Source of the DNA: UBA4781 sp963556045
GTDB taxonomy: Bacteria > Chloroflexota > Anaerolineae > Anaerolineales > Anaerolineaceae
Direction of reading: 5' to 3'
Assembly: GCA_963556045.3 (NCBI GenBank)
Contig: CAUVYA020000002.1
Coordinates: 248,001-312,000 of the forward strand
DNA: 64,000 bases
Below are positions 18,978 to 26,423 of the stretch, in pieces (position 1 is the stretch's first letter; the number at the start of each line of letters is the position of its first letter). A program made the translations under genes and the position numbers. The notes under the pieces were generated by a model. The model saw only the letters and a program-made list of their open reading frames with translations. It did not search any database and was not told the origin of the DNA.

Positions 18978-19631
18978 TCAATCATCTGCTCTATCCCCAA
19001 AGATTTCCCAACCACGTTGCTGTGCAACTGCTTTAAGTTTGGTGTCTGGATAAACTGCCACAGGTTGACGTGCCATTTCCAGCATGGGGATATCCGCTGA
19101 AGTGTCGCCGTATGCCACATCAATACGATCCACACCCAGATGCTTTCTGATCTTATCTGCTTTTTCCTGCCCATGCGCAATCGGTTCAGCCAGGGTCATC
19201 TGCCCATTTTCAAATTTGATTTCTGTCCCCAGTCCTTTTGCTCCAATATGTGCAGCAAAATGTGCTACAGTCGGCTGCCACATGCCGGTAGCGATATACA
19301 CTTCATCCCCTTGTTGAACATGCCTGCTAATTCGTTCGATCATATCAAGTCTACGTTTTGCCCATAATTGTGTTTCCATTGTGTATGCAATAACTTCTTC
19401 AAATACTTCCGGGCTTGCGTCTTTCAATACAGGCATACAGCTAATGAACGTATCATTGACCCATGTATTCCAGTCGATCAAACCATGTTTTGCTAAAAGC
19501 CAGGATGGCATGATCTTTGCCATATACAGATCTTTTCGTAATTTACTTTGAATCTCGCCAACCCAGCGAACAAGTCCAATGATCGGTGAGCCGTGTGAAA
19601 GCGTTCCATTAAAATCCGAGATAACCAGCAT
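18978..19631 (-). CDS. HAD-superfamily phosphatase (phosphoserine-phosphatase-like)
   Basis: 217 residues. Motif I is ISDFNGTLS at the extreme N terminus, with Asn where most HADs have the second Asp; DxNGT variants are known in active members. A helical cap occupies about residues 20-100. EVYIATGMWQPTVAHFAAHIGA holds the motif II Thr, GQEKADKIRKHLG supplies the Lys of motif III, and VAYGDTSADIPMLEMA is motif IV. The arrangement resembles PSP/SerB-type HADIB phosphatases acting on small phosphoesters. It is cytosolic and a single gene between tRNA-Pro fragments 3 and 4. Confidence 0.75.
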   Translation of the reverse strand: MLVISDFNGTLSHGSPIIGLVRWVGEIQSKLRKDLYMAKIMPSWLLAKHGLIDWNTWVNDTFISCMPVLKDASPEVFEEVIAYTMETQLWAKRRLDMIERISRHVQQGDEVYIATGMWQPTVAHFAAHIGAKGLGTEIKFENGQMTLAEPIAHGQEKADKIRKHLGVDRIDVAYGDTSADIPMLEMARQPVAVYPDTKLKAVAQQRGWEIFGDRADD

Positions 19632-19710
19632 AGTTCCAACTCCTCATAGAATCAACGCGAGAAGTATACCATTTGCCAGCTTTCGTGATCACAAAACCCA
19701 ATAATTGGAG

Positions 19711-19754
19711 AGGCGAGAGGAATTAAGACCGCAATTTCCTGCATTCCATGCGAG
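19711..19754 (-). repeat. decayed tRNA-Pro fragment 4
   Basis: GGCGAGAGGA, TCCTGCA and CCATGC match tRNA-Pro(GGG) at the same relative positions, with no gaps and roughly 15 mismatches over 44 bases. It lies upstream of the nitroreductase start. Confidence 0.45.
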
Positions 19755-19860
19755 TAATAAAGTGTCCATAGCATTTTATGGCATCCATTATGTCACCAGG
19801 TCCAGCATGAGTGCAAAGTGTTACAATTTTGCCAGAGAAAACCTAAAGGAGGAGGAACCT

Positions 19861-20592
19861 TTGAATCCCATTATTGAGAATTTGCATGATCGCAAATCGG
19901 TGCGTGCTTATGAAGAAAAGCCTGTTCCCGAGGATATCAAGCGAGAGATCCTGCTGGCAGCCATGGCTGCCCCAACTGCAGGAAATCAGCAGTTGTATAC
20001 CATCCTGGATATCACCGATCAGAATATTAAAGACCGCCTGGCAATCACCTGTGATAACCAGCCATTTATTGCGCAAGCCCCCATGGTGCTGATCTTCTGC
20101 GCCGACATCCAAAAGTGGTTTGATGCATTTACCGACAGCGGCTGCCAGCCGCGCATGCCCGGGGCAGGTGATCTCCTGCTGGCGGTGGAGGATGCCGTTA
20201 TCGCTGCGCAGAACGCTGTTACAGCCGCATGGAGTTTTGGGATTGGCTCCTGTTACATCGGAGACATCATGGAACAGTGTGAAGAGCACCGCGAAATGCT
20301 AAACCTGCCCAGGTATGTATTTCCGGCTGCCATGCTGGTATTTGGTTATCCCACTGAACAACAGAAGAATAGACAAAAACCTGCTCGCTGTGATCTGCAA
20401 TACATTGTTCAGGAAAACAGCTATCATCGCATGAATGGAACTGAGCTTCGGAAAATGTTTGGAACGAAAATAGGAGATCATACCTATGAAACATGGTTCC
20501 AGGCGTTTTGTACCCGCAAGTACAATTCAGATTTTGCCAAGGAGATGAACCGTTCGGTGGATGTATACCTGCAAGATTTTCAAGCAGATTAA
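19861..20592 (+). CDS. nitroreductase family protein
   Basis: 243 residues from a TTG at 19861, chosen because AAAGGAGGAGG lies seven bases upstream; the longer frame from 19705 has no ribosome-binding site and includes a tRNA relic. NLHDRKSVRAYEEKPVPED is the FMN phosphate-binding start of nitroreductases. AAPTAGNQQLYTILDI and IAAQNAVTAAWSFGIGSCYIGDI are the usual flavin and dimer segments, and MLVFGYPTEQQKNRQKPAR is the typical end. The C-terminal extension (FGTKIGDHTYETWFQAFCTRKYNSDF) is seen in anaerobe members. It would be a cytosolic FMN enzyme reducing nitro, quinone or flavin substrates. Confidence 0.85.
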   Translation: MNPIIENLHDRKSVRAYEEKPVPEDIKREILLAAMAAPTAGNQQLYTILDITDQNIKDRLAITCDNQPFIAQAPMVLIFCADIQKWFDAFTDSGCQPRMPGAGDLLLAVEDAVIAAQNAVTAAWSFGIGSCYIGDIMEQCEEHREMLNLPRYVFPAAMLVFGYPTEQQKNRQKPARCDLQYIVQENSYHRMNGTELRKMFGTKIGDHTYETWFQAFCTRKYNSDFAKEMNRSVDVYLQDFQAD

Positions 20593-20721
20593 TATCTTTT
20601 ATTCAGAACGAACGTTTATTGGAGTGAAGGTACTTCAGGTAAATATCGCGGAGAGGAACAGGCGCAGTATAGTCTCTTTAGGGGAACCCGCGACAAATTT
20701 AGAAATATATTAATAAATATT

Positions 20722-20750
20722 AAAAAAACCTCACAGGTGTGAGGTTTTTG
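20722..20750. terminator. bidirectional rho-independent terminator next to tRNA-Pro
   Basis: AAAAACCTCAC / GTGAGGTTTTT form a stem of 11 bp with loop AGGT, flanked by A-run on the left and T-run on the right. It immediately follows the tRNA CCA on the minus strand and can also stop plus-strand transcription from the nitroreductase. Confidence 0.85.
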
Positions 20751-20829
<79 letters not shown>

Positions 20830-20887
20830 AACGAGAGAGATTATAACATCATCTTTCCAGAACACAAAGGGATTCTGTAAAAAAGAT

Positions 20888-21655
20888 TCATGGCACCTGT
20901 GCCCAGCCGAAATAGGTTGGTATATGCAAAACACGCGACCCCTCAATACGAGCCTGTCCATCCAGCCGATGATAGTGTTCAAGCTGTTCCGCGCTGAGAT
21001 GCCCCTGATCCACAAGGTGCTGCAGATCGTATGCCATCACCTGCCATTCCAGCGCTGCTTCCCTGGGGTCATAACGAGGTGAGGAGGGCTTGAGCATGCT
21101 GACATGGACATCCTGCAATTCCAGTTGTGTGAAAAAGGACTGAATTTTCGCCCCGATGTCGAGATGGGCACCCATGGAAAGCAGCGCCATGTTCTGAAGC
21201 TCTCCCAGTTTGCGCAGGGTGGACGGTTCATCCTGCCGCTGGGTATAATCAGGTTCCGCCAGAACCACCAGGTAGCCGCCGGAAGCGGTAACACGCTTCA
21301 TTTCTGACAGAATGGAGAACGGATCGCCTGCCCATAGCAGCATATAGTGGCAGAGACTGATGGTGAAACGGTCATCGCGGAATGGGAGCTGAAGACCGTT
21401 CGCGCACACCAGGCGGCGGCGGGCATCGCGGTGGCGGGCATACTGCAATCCGGGGAACGCGATATCCGCCCCATACAGACGATGATAGCCTTCGCGATAG
21501 ATGCGCTCGAGCACCGCGCCTGTGCCGCAGCCAACCTCCAGAATGGGGGCTTTCGGGTTAACTCGCAGGGTTTGCAGGATGTAACGGCGGACTTGTGTGG
21601 TCCACCCGGCTTGCTGGGTGAAGCGTTTGTGCCAGAAGCGCGGATCGAAGTCCAC
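20888..21655 (-). CDS. class I SAM-dependent methyltransferase at the end of the radical SAM operon
   Basis: 255 residues from GTG 21655 (AGGTAGGA upstream), beginning nine bases after the previous gene's stop. APILEVGCGTGAVLERI is motif I, YGADIAFPGL post-I, CANGLQLPFRDDRFTISLCHYMLLW motif IV, and MKRVTASGGYLVVLAEP post-III. It belongs to the Methyltransf_11 group; acceptor not evident. The C-terminal quarter is extra and carries LEWQVMAYDLQHLVDQG. Position as last gene of a five-gene operon with radical SAM proteins and a Cys/Ala-tailed membrane protein suggests it takes part in the same modification pathway, but this is inference from context only. Confidence 0.8.
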   Translation of the reverse strand: MDFDPRFWHKRFTQQAGWTTQVRRYILQTLRVNPKAPILEVGCGTGAVLERIYREGYHRLYGADIAFPGLQYARHRDARRRLVCANGLQLPFRDDRFTISLCHYMLLWAGDPFSILSEMKRVTASGGYLVVLAEPDYTQRQDEPSTLRKLGELQNMALLSMGAHLDIGAKIQSFFTQLELQDVHVSMLKPSSPRYDPREAALEWQVMAYDLQHLVDQGHLSAEQLEHYHRLDGQARIEGSRVLHIPTYFGWAQVP

Positions 21656-21664
21656 CGCCGGTTC

Positions 21665-22825
21665 CTACCTCTTCTTCCAGATAGAGAACCAGTCGTCCTT
21701 CAACAAATTCCCCATTACGCGATTGATACCCTGGGCGGGCAGTACATCGCCATCCGGCTCGACATACAGCCAGGCATTGCCGGCTCCTTTCGCCAGGCGT
21801 TCACCGCCCTGCTGCAGTTCAAGAGCAATGGGATTGTACTGTGAGTACGGCACGGGCAGGTCCCACACCAGTGAGAATCCCAGATCAACCGCATTATTTT
21901 GCAGGTCATTGAGTTCTTCCTGTGTGTTTATGTCCTCTGCGCTGAGAGAAAGGGAATGGACATCCGCTTTTGCCAGTTTTTGAAGGGTGTGCACCGCTTC
22001 TGCCCGATCGGTTTTCGTCAGGGTGAAATGAACAGTAACCGCGATATCCTGCGGCATCAGGTTAGCCAGCGCTTTCCAGAAGCGTTTTTCTTGCGGATCT
22101 GCCAGCAGCATAATGTGGTCCAATCCGGTATTGAGGATGGATTGCATATACTTCTTTTCTGAAAAGCGCAGCCCGTCGCTCAACAATCCGCTGACGATGC
22201 CAAGCTGTTCGGTTTTCGCGATCAGGGCAGGCAGGTCATCACGTAACGTTGGTTCCCCACCGGTGAAGACCACATGCGGGATGCCAACAGCCTGCGCTTT
22301 TTCGAGAATCGCACACCATTCTGATTCCTTTAGCTCACGAGATACGCGCTCACTGGGTGCAGCTGCCTGCGATGCTTTTTCCGAGACGCGATATGTGAGA
22401 GCACAATCCAGACGATAGGGGGCGCTGAGCTTCTTGGAGTAGGGCTCCACGCGCTCCATATCAAGATAGGTGACGGGATCGAGATCGGGAGTATTGATGA
22501 GTGTTTCCAGACGCGCAATGAAATCTTCGATTTCTGTTTTTGCATCTTCTACACCGATTTCATAGCGTTCCGAAATAAGCTGTGCGGCTTCATCAAGAGG
22601 AGTCTGCTGGATGAGGTAATAGGCAAATTCAGCAGCGGTGCGGTTGAGATGCAGGACGGTACTGGCATTGAGAATGAGAATACCCTCACCATTCGGCTCT
22701 ACCCGCAGGTTGAGGCGAAAAGGAACCTGACTATCTTGGTTGCCCTGATACTGGTAAGATCCAACCGGGACCGGTTTAACCGGACTGAGAAAATTATCAA
22801 ATGCATCTTGTATTTTTCTAAACAT
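21665..22825 (-). CDS. radical-SAM-like pseudoenzyme with PqqD-like domain (cluster cysteines lost)
   Basis: About 386 residues from ATG 22825 (GGGAGGG upstream; the longer TTG start includes the ribosome-binding site itself). An N-terminal PqqD/RRE-like domain is visible (ILILNASTVLHLNRTAAEFAYYL and a following helix pair). The rest follows its neighbour at 22843-24192 closely: APYRLDCALTY, GIPHVVFTGGEPTLRDDLPALI, and VEPDGDVLPAQG. The CxxxCxxC motif is missing: where the neighbour has CNNDCAHCY this protein has VSEKASQAAAP. The SPASM Cys of GDVLPC is Ala, and the protein ends there without the last cysteines. It cannot bind the radical SAM cluster. A scaffold or substrate-binding partner of the active enzyme is a reasonable guess. 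Confidence 0.75.
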   Translation of the reverse strand: MFRKIQDAFDNFLSPVKPVPVGSYQYQGNQDSQVPFRLNLRVEPNGEGILILNASTVLHLNRTAAEFAYYLIQQTPLDEAAQLISERYEIGVEDAKTEIEDFIARLETLINTPDLDPVTYLDMERVEPYSKKLSAPYRLDCALTYRVSEKASQAAAPSERVSRELKESEWCAILEKAQAVGIPHVVFTGGEPTLRDDLPALIAKTEQLGIVSGLLSDGLRFSEKKYMQSILNTGLDHIMLLADPQEKRFWKALANLMPQDIAVTVHFTLTKTDRAEAVHTLQKLAKADVHSLSLSAEDINTQEELNDLQNNAVDLGFSLVWDLPVPYSQYNPIALELQQGGERLAKGAGNAWLYVEPDGDVLPAQGINRVMGNLLKDDWFSIWKKR

Positions 22826-22842
22826 AAACCCTCCCAATAATT

Positions 22843-24192
22843 CTACACTTGTACGGCATACTGTGGATCAACCGCATCTTTTTGCGCTAGCGCCAGTGGG
22901 CAGCCCCCGCCACAGGTGGAAAGGATTGCGCAGGATTGGCAATCCTGTGGCAAATACCTTCTTTCTCGAATAGAAACCGCCAGATCGTGTTCCCAGATAG
23001 CCTGCCAGTCTTCTTCTAAAATATTTCCGAGAGAACTATAATATGATTGACAGGGTAGAACATCCCCATTGGGTTCCACACACATATTATACAGGGCAGC
23101 CGTGCAGCCTTTCACACCCAGACCCATCTGGATGGGATCAAAATGACAGTACTGGGTGGGGGTGTACCAGATCAATTTCTGCCCGTTCTGCGCCGTCAAT
23201 TCCTGCGCAAGGGTCAGCAGGGCAGGCAGTTCACTTTCATGCAGTTCCTCTCCAAAATGCTGTCCGCGTCCGGAGTGGATAATACCGTTCAGCCCAACCG
23301 TAGGCACCCCCAGTTCCGACAAAAACAACAGAGTTTCGTGTAGAAAAGCGCTGTTGCTGTGAATGAGGGTGGTGTTGGTCATCACGAACAGGCGTGTTTT
23401 CAAAGCATTACGGATACCCTGTACGGTTTCCTGCCAGGCGCCCGGGTGCGCGACCATGCCATCGTGTATGACGGCGTTATGTGATTCCAGCGTGATCTGC
23501 ACGTGATCCAGCCCGGCTTGCAGCAGTTTTTCTACAAAAATCTCGTCCTGTAAAAGACGACCGTTGGTATTCAATCCGGTGATTAACCCCAATTCCTCGG
23601 CGTGCTGAATGAGCTGTGGAAGAAAGGGCACCAGGGTCGGCTCTCCACCGGTGAAGACCACGTGTGGAATGCCGGCGTCCCATACTTTTTGCAGTACGGT
23701 TTTCCACTCTTCAAGCGATAGAGCCGGCAAATTACGCTGTTTTACGTTGTAACAGTGTGCACAATCGTTGTTGCAGGCGTATGTCAGAGCCAGATCCATG
23801 CGATAGGGCGCGGAAGGTTGTTTCGAAAAAGGTACATCAAGTTCCACGTTCAGATCACATATCGGGCAGGCGTCTGAAGTGGGGGAAACGATCAGTTCAA
23901 GCTGCTGTTTGAAATCCATGTAATCCCGCGCAGCATCGTTCTTTTTCACCTGAAAAACACGGGCAAGGGCACGCAGGATATCCTCTTCTGAGCGTTCATC
24001 CAGATAGGCTTTTGCCATAAGTGCTGCACTGGGATTGAAATGGAAAACACGATTGGCATTGACCAGCAGAGTGGCGAAGCCATCAGGGTCAATACGCAGG
24101 TGAATGCGTTTTTTGCTTTCTCCACTTGTGCGCAGGTAATGGTAAATACCTGGTTTGGCAATAGAAGAGATTTCATTTTTGTTAAATATCAT
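22843..24192 (-). CDS. radical SAM/SPASM peptide maturase with N-terminal PqqD-like domain
   Basis: 449 residues. Residues about 20-100 form a PqqD/RRE-like domain (FATLLVNANRVFHFNPSAAL, then a helical part). A CPIC pair sits at 109-112. The radical SAM core has Cys140, Cys144 and Cys147 in YACNNDCAHCY for the SAM-binding 4Fe-4S cluster, and VFTGGEPTL. The C terminus is a SPASM domain for auxiliary clusters: GCTAAL, MCVEPNGDVLPCQSYYSSLG, and CQSCAILSTCGGGCPLA. This layout is typical of RiPP maturases that form thioether or C-C links on Cys-containing peptides. It lies 20 bases after the gene for a membrane protein ending in a Cys/Ala repeat, its likely substrate. That link is inferred from context. 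Confidence 0.85.
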   Translation of the reverse strand: MIFNKNEISSIAKPGIYHYLRTSGESKKRIHLRIDPDGFATLLVNANRVFHFNPSAALMAKAYLDERSEEDILRALARVFQVKKNDAARDYMDFKQQLELIVSPTSDACPICDLNVELDVPFSKQPSAPYRMDLALTYACNNDCAHCYNVKQRNLPALSLEEWKTVLQKVWDAGIPHVVFTGGEPTLVPFLPQLIQHAEELGLITGLNTNGRLLQDEIFVEKLLQAGLDHVQITLESHNAVIHDGMVAHPGAWQETVQGIRNALKTRLFVMTNTTLIHSNSAFLHETLLFLSELGVPTVGLNGIIHSGRGQHFGEELHESELPALLTLAQELTAQNGQKLIWYTPTQYCHFDPIQMGLGVKGCTAALYNMCVEPNGDVLPCQSYYSSLGNILEEDWQAIWEHDLAVSIRERRYLPQDCQSCAILSTCGGGCPLALAQKDAVDPQYAVQV

Positions 24193-24212
24193 GGACGCAC
24201 ATCAATCCTTGA

Positions 24213-25928
24213 TCAGCGACCGCCGCCGGCACAGGCACAGGCACAGCCGGCACAGGCACAGGCGCAGGCGCAGCCGCCACCTGAAATGTGTCCACCACCG
24301 CTGGTTGACCGGAATGATCTACCTGATGAGGTGGATTGAGGGATAGGGTTGGTCTTGTTGGTGATCTTGTCGGTGAAGCTGGTCAGATTTCCGACAACAC
24401 CGGTAGAGAAAGCCTGTACGGTACCCACCACCGAAGCGGCGGCAGAGGAACCTGCCAGGTTGGGGATGCGAATGGTGCTGGTAGTACTCTTACTGCCGCC
24501 GGATATTTTTCCAGCTGAAACAGATTTTCCAGCAGAAGCAGCACTTACAGATGGACGAGAAACGGAAGGATCAGCGCGCCACCACCACCAGGGCATGAAG
24601 ACAGGACCACTTCCGAAAACGGTGCTGGTGCGCTGTTCGTAGTCTTTGTCAAGCATGGTCCAATCCATCTGCTCCTGATAGCGTTCACCGCGTACTTCAG
24701 GTGTATCGGCAGCTTCTACCTGCTGCCAGGCTTTCTGCATGATGTCTCTATAATAAGCGATGGTTTCCTTGCGGCTGAATCCTTTCATCTTTTCAGAGAC
24801 AGCTTTAACAAGATTGACCATCATATCCTGCAGGGCGCGTGTGCGAGCACGAGCATCCTTGAGGCGAAAAGCTTCCAGGAATTCCTTTTCATACTGGCGC
24901 AAGTCTTCCGGCAGGGTCTCTTCAACTTTTACTTCCAATGGTTCGCGAGAGACGATCTGGGCGGCTTCTTTCTGCATGGTGGAGAACAGGATCATGGTGA
25001 GGATCTTATCCATGGGCTGCTCCATTAGAATACCTACCTCAACAGGAGTGAGACCGCGTTTGACTCCCAATCCTTCCACGGAGATCTTGGGGGGCAGATA
25101 TTTCATCTTGCGCTTCTTGGAAGCCTTGATGGTAACGACCACGATCAGAATGAAAAGACCGATGAATCCGCCAAAACAGCAGATCGGGACGAGCATTCCC
25201 CAATCAAAGGTGACCACAGCATCTTCAGACACTGTTGATGCCGGTACATAACGTGCAGGCAGGGTGGCGCCGAAAGTATATTGAGTGTATGGGTTGGCAC
25301 TGGTGGATGACCACTGGTACACGATACGATCTTGTTCGTCGAATCCAGCCAGCGGCTCACTTTCACCCGTCCATTTCTTCGGTTCAATATAGCGTGGTTC
25401 CTGATCTGTGAGACCGGGAGGCATGTGCAGGGTAATAGTCATATCGGTTGAACCGGTGGAATAGGTTTTATCGAACCAGGTAGGTGAGAAGTTGAAGCTG
25501 GCGTACTGTTCCTCCTCCTCAGATGAAGCCACAAACAGCATGTCACGTACTACTCCGACACGCACATACAGGGTGCCGCTTTGACCGGCGGGGATGGAAT
25601 TTGCGCCCAGACCGAGTGCAAAACCGTATTTGACATAAGGAGAAGATTCAATATCCGTGATAGGCTGACCATCTATGGTAGCGGTGATGCTGCCGATATC
25701 ATAATTATCGTTCGGCATACCAATATCCACGTAATCAATAATATGTGCACCGGGTTCGTTCTGAAAGGTCATCAAGTATTCGATAACCGCAGTGCCATCT
25801 TCATTGATATACACATCTGCACTCAGTGCGGGTACCTGAAAATAATAATCCTGCGCATAGACAGGGGATACTGCAACGAATAATGCAATTATAATGAGCG
25901 CGAAAAGACCAGGCTTCATGTTTTTCAT
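24213..25928 (-). CDS. DUF2207-like membrane protein with C-terminal Cys/Ala tail, putative radical SAM substrate
   Basis: About 571 residues from ATG 25928 (AAAGGA eight bases upstream); the longer frame has no signal or ribosome-binding site. A signal peptide (MKPGLFALIIIALFVAVSPVYA) leads to an extracellular beta-rich domain (ALSADVYINEDGTAVIEYLM, typical of DUF2207). One transmembrane helix follows (MLVPICCFGGFIGLFILIVVV) with a basic KASKKRKMK stop. A cytosolic helical domain contains ISVEGLGVKRGLTPVEVGIL. A Ser/Gly-rich linker ends in GGGHISGGG and CACACACAGCACACAGGGR: seven cysteines in strict alternation with Ala and a terminal GGGR. By topology the tail is cytosolic, within reach of the radical SAM enzyme next door. 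The tail is the striking feature; its modification is inferred, not shown. Confidence 0.8.
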   Translation of the reverse strand: MKNMKPGLFALIIIALFVAVSPVYAQDYYFQVPALSADVYINEDGTAVIEYLMTFQNEPGAHIIDYVDIGMPNDNYDIGSITATIDGQPITDIESSPYVKYGFALGLGANSIPAGQSGTLYVRVGVVRDMLFVASSEEEEQYASFNFSPTWFDKTYSTGSTDMTITLHMPPGLTDQEPRYIEPKKWTGESEPLAGFDEQDRIVYQWSSTSANPYTQYTFGATLPARYVPASTVSEDAVVTFDWGMLVPICCFGGFIGLFILIVVVTIKASKKRKMKYLPPKISVEGLGVKRGLTPVEVGILMEQPMDKILTMILFSTMQKEAAQIVSREPLEVKVEETLPEDLRQYEKEFLEAFRLKDARARTRALQDMMVNLVKAVSEKMKGFSRKETIAYYRDIMQKAWQQVEAADTPEVRGERYQEQMDWTMLDKDYEQRTSTVFGSGPVFMPWWWWRADPSVSRPSVSAASAGKSVSAGKISGGSKSTTSTIRIPNLAGSSAAASVVGTVQAFSTGVVGNLTSFTDKITNKTNPIPQSTSSGRSFRSTSGGGHISGGGCACACACAGCACACAGGGR

Positions 25929-25951
25929 CGAACCGATCCTTTCTATCATAC

Positions 25952-26314
25952 TTACCACTTGGGTTCTTCTGTTAATTGGTATGAGGTTCCACAGGCGGAA
26001 CAGGTTGCCATTGGAGCACCGTTGACCATCTTGATATCCTCTTCCGAGAGGGGTGCACCACACGATTTACATTTAATAGTGTCCATTGATACGCCCCCGG
26101 GCAGATCGATGTTGAGAGTCACATTAGTGGTCTCTTCTGATGGTTTCTTCATTCGGGTTGCAAAGAAGATTAAAATGAAAGCGATGCCGAAAAATACCAC
26201 AGCATAGGTCACCAGACCCATATCACCATTAGCGGAGATGGAGAGAAGAAAGATGACGCCGAAAAAAATAAGTACTGCAGCAATCACAAAAAGAATTACC
26301 TTGCCTGCTTTCAT
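25952..26314 (-). CDS. two-helix membrane protein with C-terminal zinc ribbon
   Basis: 120 residues. Two hydrophobic helices (VILFVIAAVLIFFGVIFLL and MGLVTYAVVFFGIAFILIFFA) are followed by a cytosolic tail with IKCKSCGAPLSEEDI and MATCSACGTSYQL, a four-cysteine zinc ribbon. GGAGGTATT precedes the ATG. It is the first gene of the radical SAM operon, and the next gene begins 23 bases after its stop. Zinc-ribbon membrane proteins of this kind often help assemble or recruit partners. Nothing in the sequence proves the function. Confidence 0.7.
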   Translation of the reverse strand: MKAGKVILFVIAAVLIFFGVIFLLSISANGDMGLVTYAVVFFGIAFILIFFATRMKKPSEETTNVTLNIDLPGGVSMDTIKCKSCGAPLSEEDIKMVNGAPMATCSACGTSYQLTEEPKW

Positions 26315-26386
26315 AATACCTCCGATTAATATTATCTATGTTTATCGTCATTTATTATATACGGAAAAGAATTGAAAAAGTTTTAC

Positions 26387-26416
26387 CTGACCGGCACTGG
26401 CATTCGTTGCTATAAT
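26387..26416 (+). promoter_or_regulatory. ligA promoter, apparently giving a leaderless mRNA
   Basis: TATAAT at 26411-26416 lies 18 bases after CTGACC (26387-26392). The ligA ATG is at 26424, only seven bases after the -10 box, so transcription should begin at or next to the start codon. No Shine-Dalgarno sequence is present between. Confidence 0.5.
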
Positions 26417-26423
26417 ACGCATC

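Noticed and set aside
24040..24339. Plus-strand frames with PPPAQAQAQPAQAQAQ or RRHRHRHSRH repeats
   Set aside because: They are antisense translations of the Cys-Ala repeat in the membrane protein at 24213-25928.
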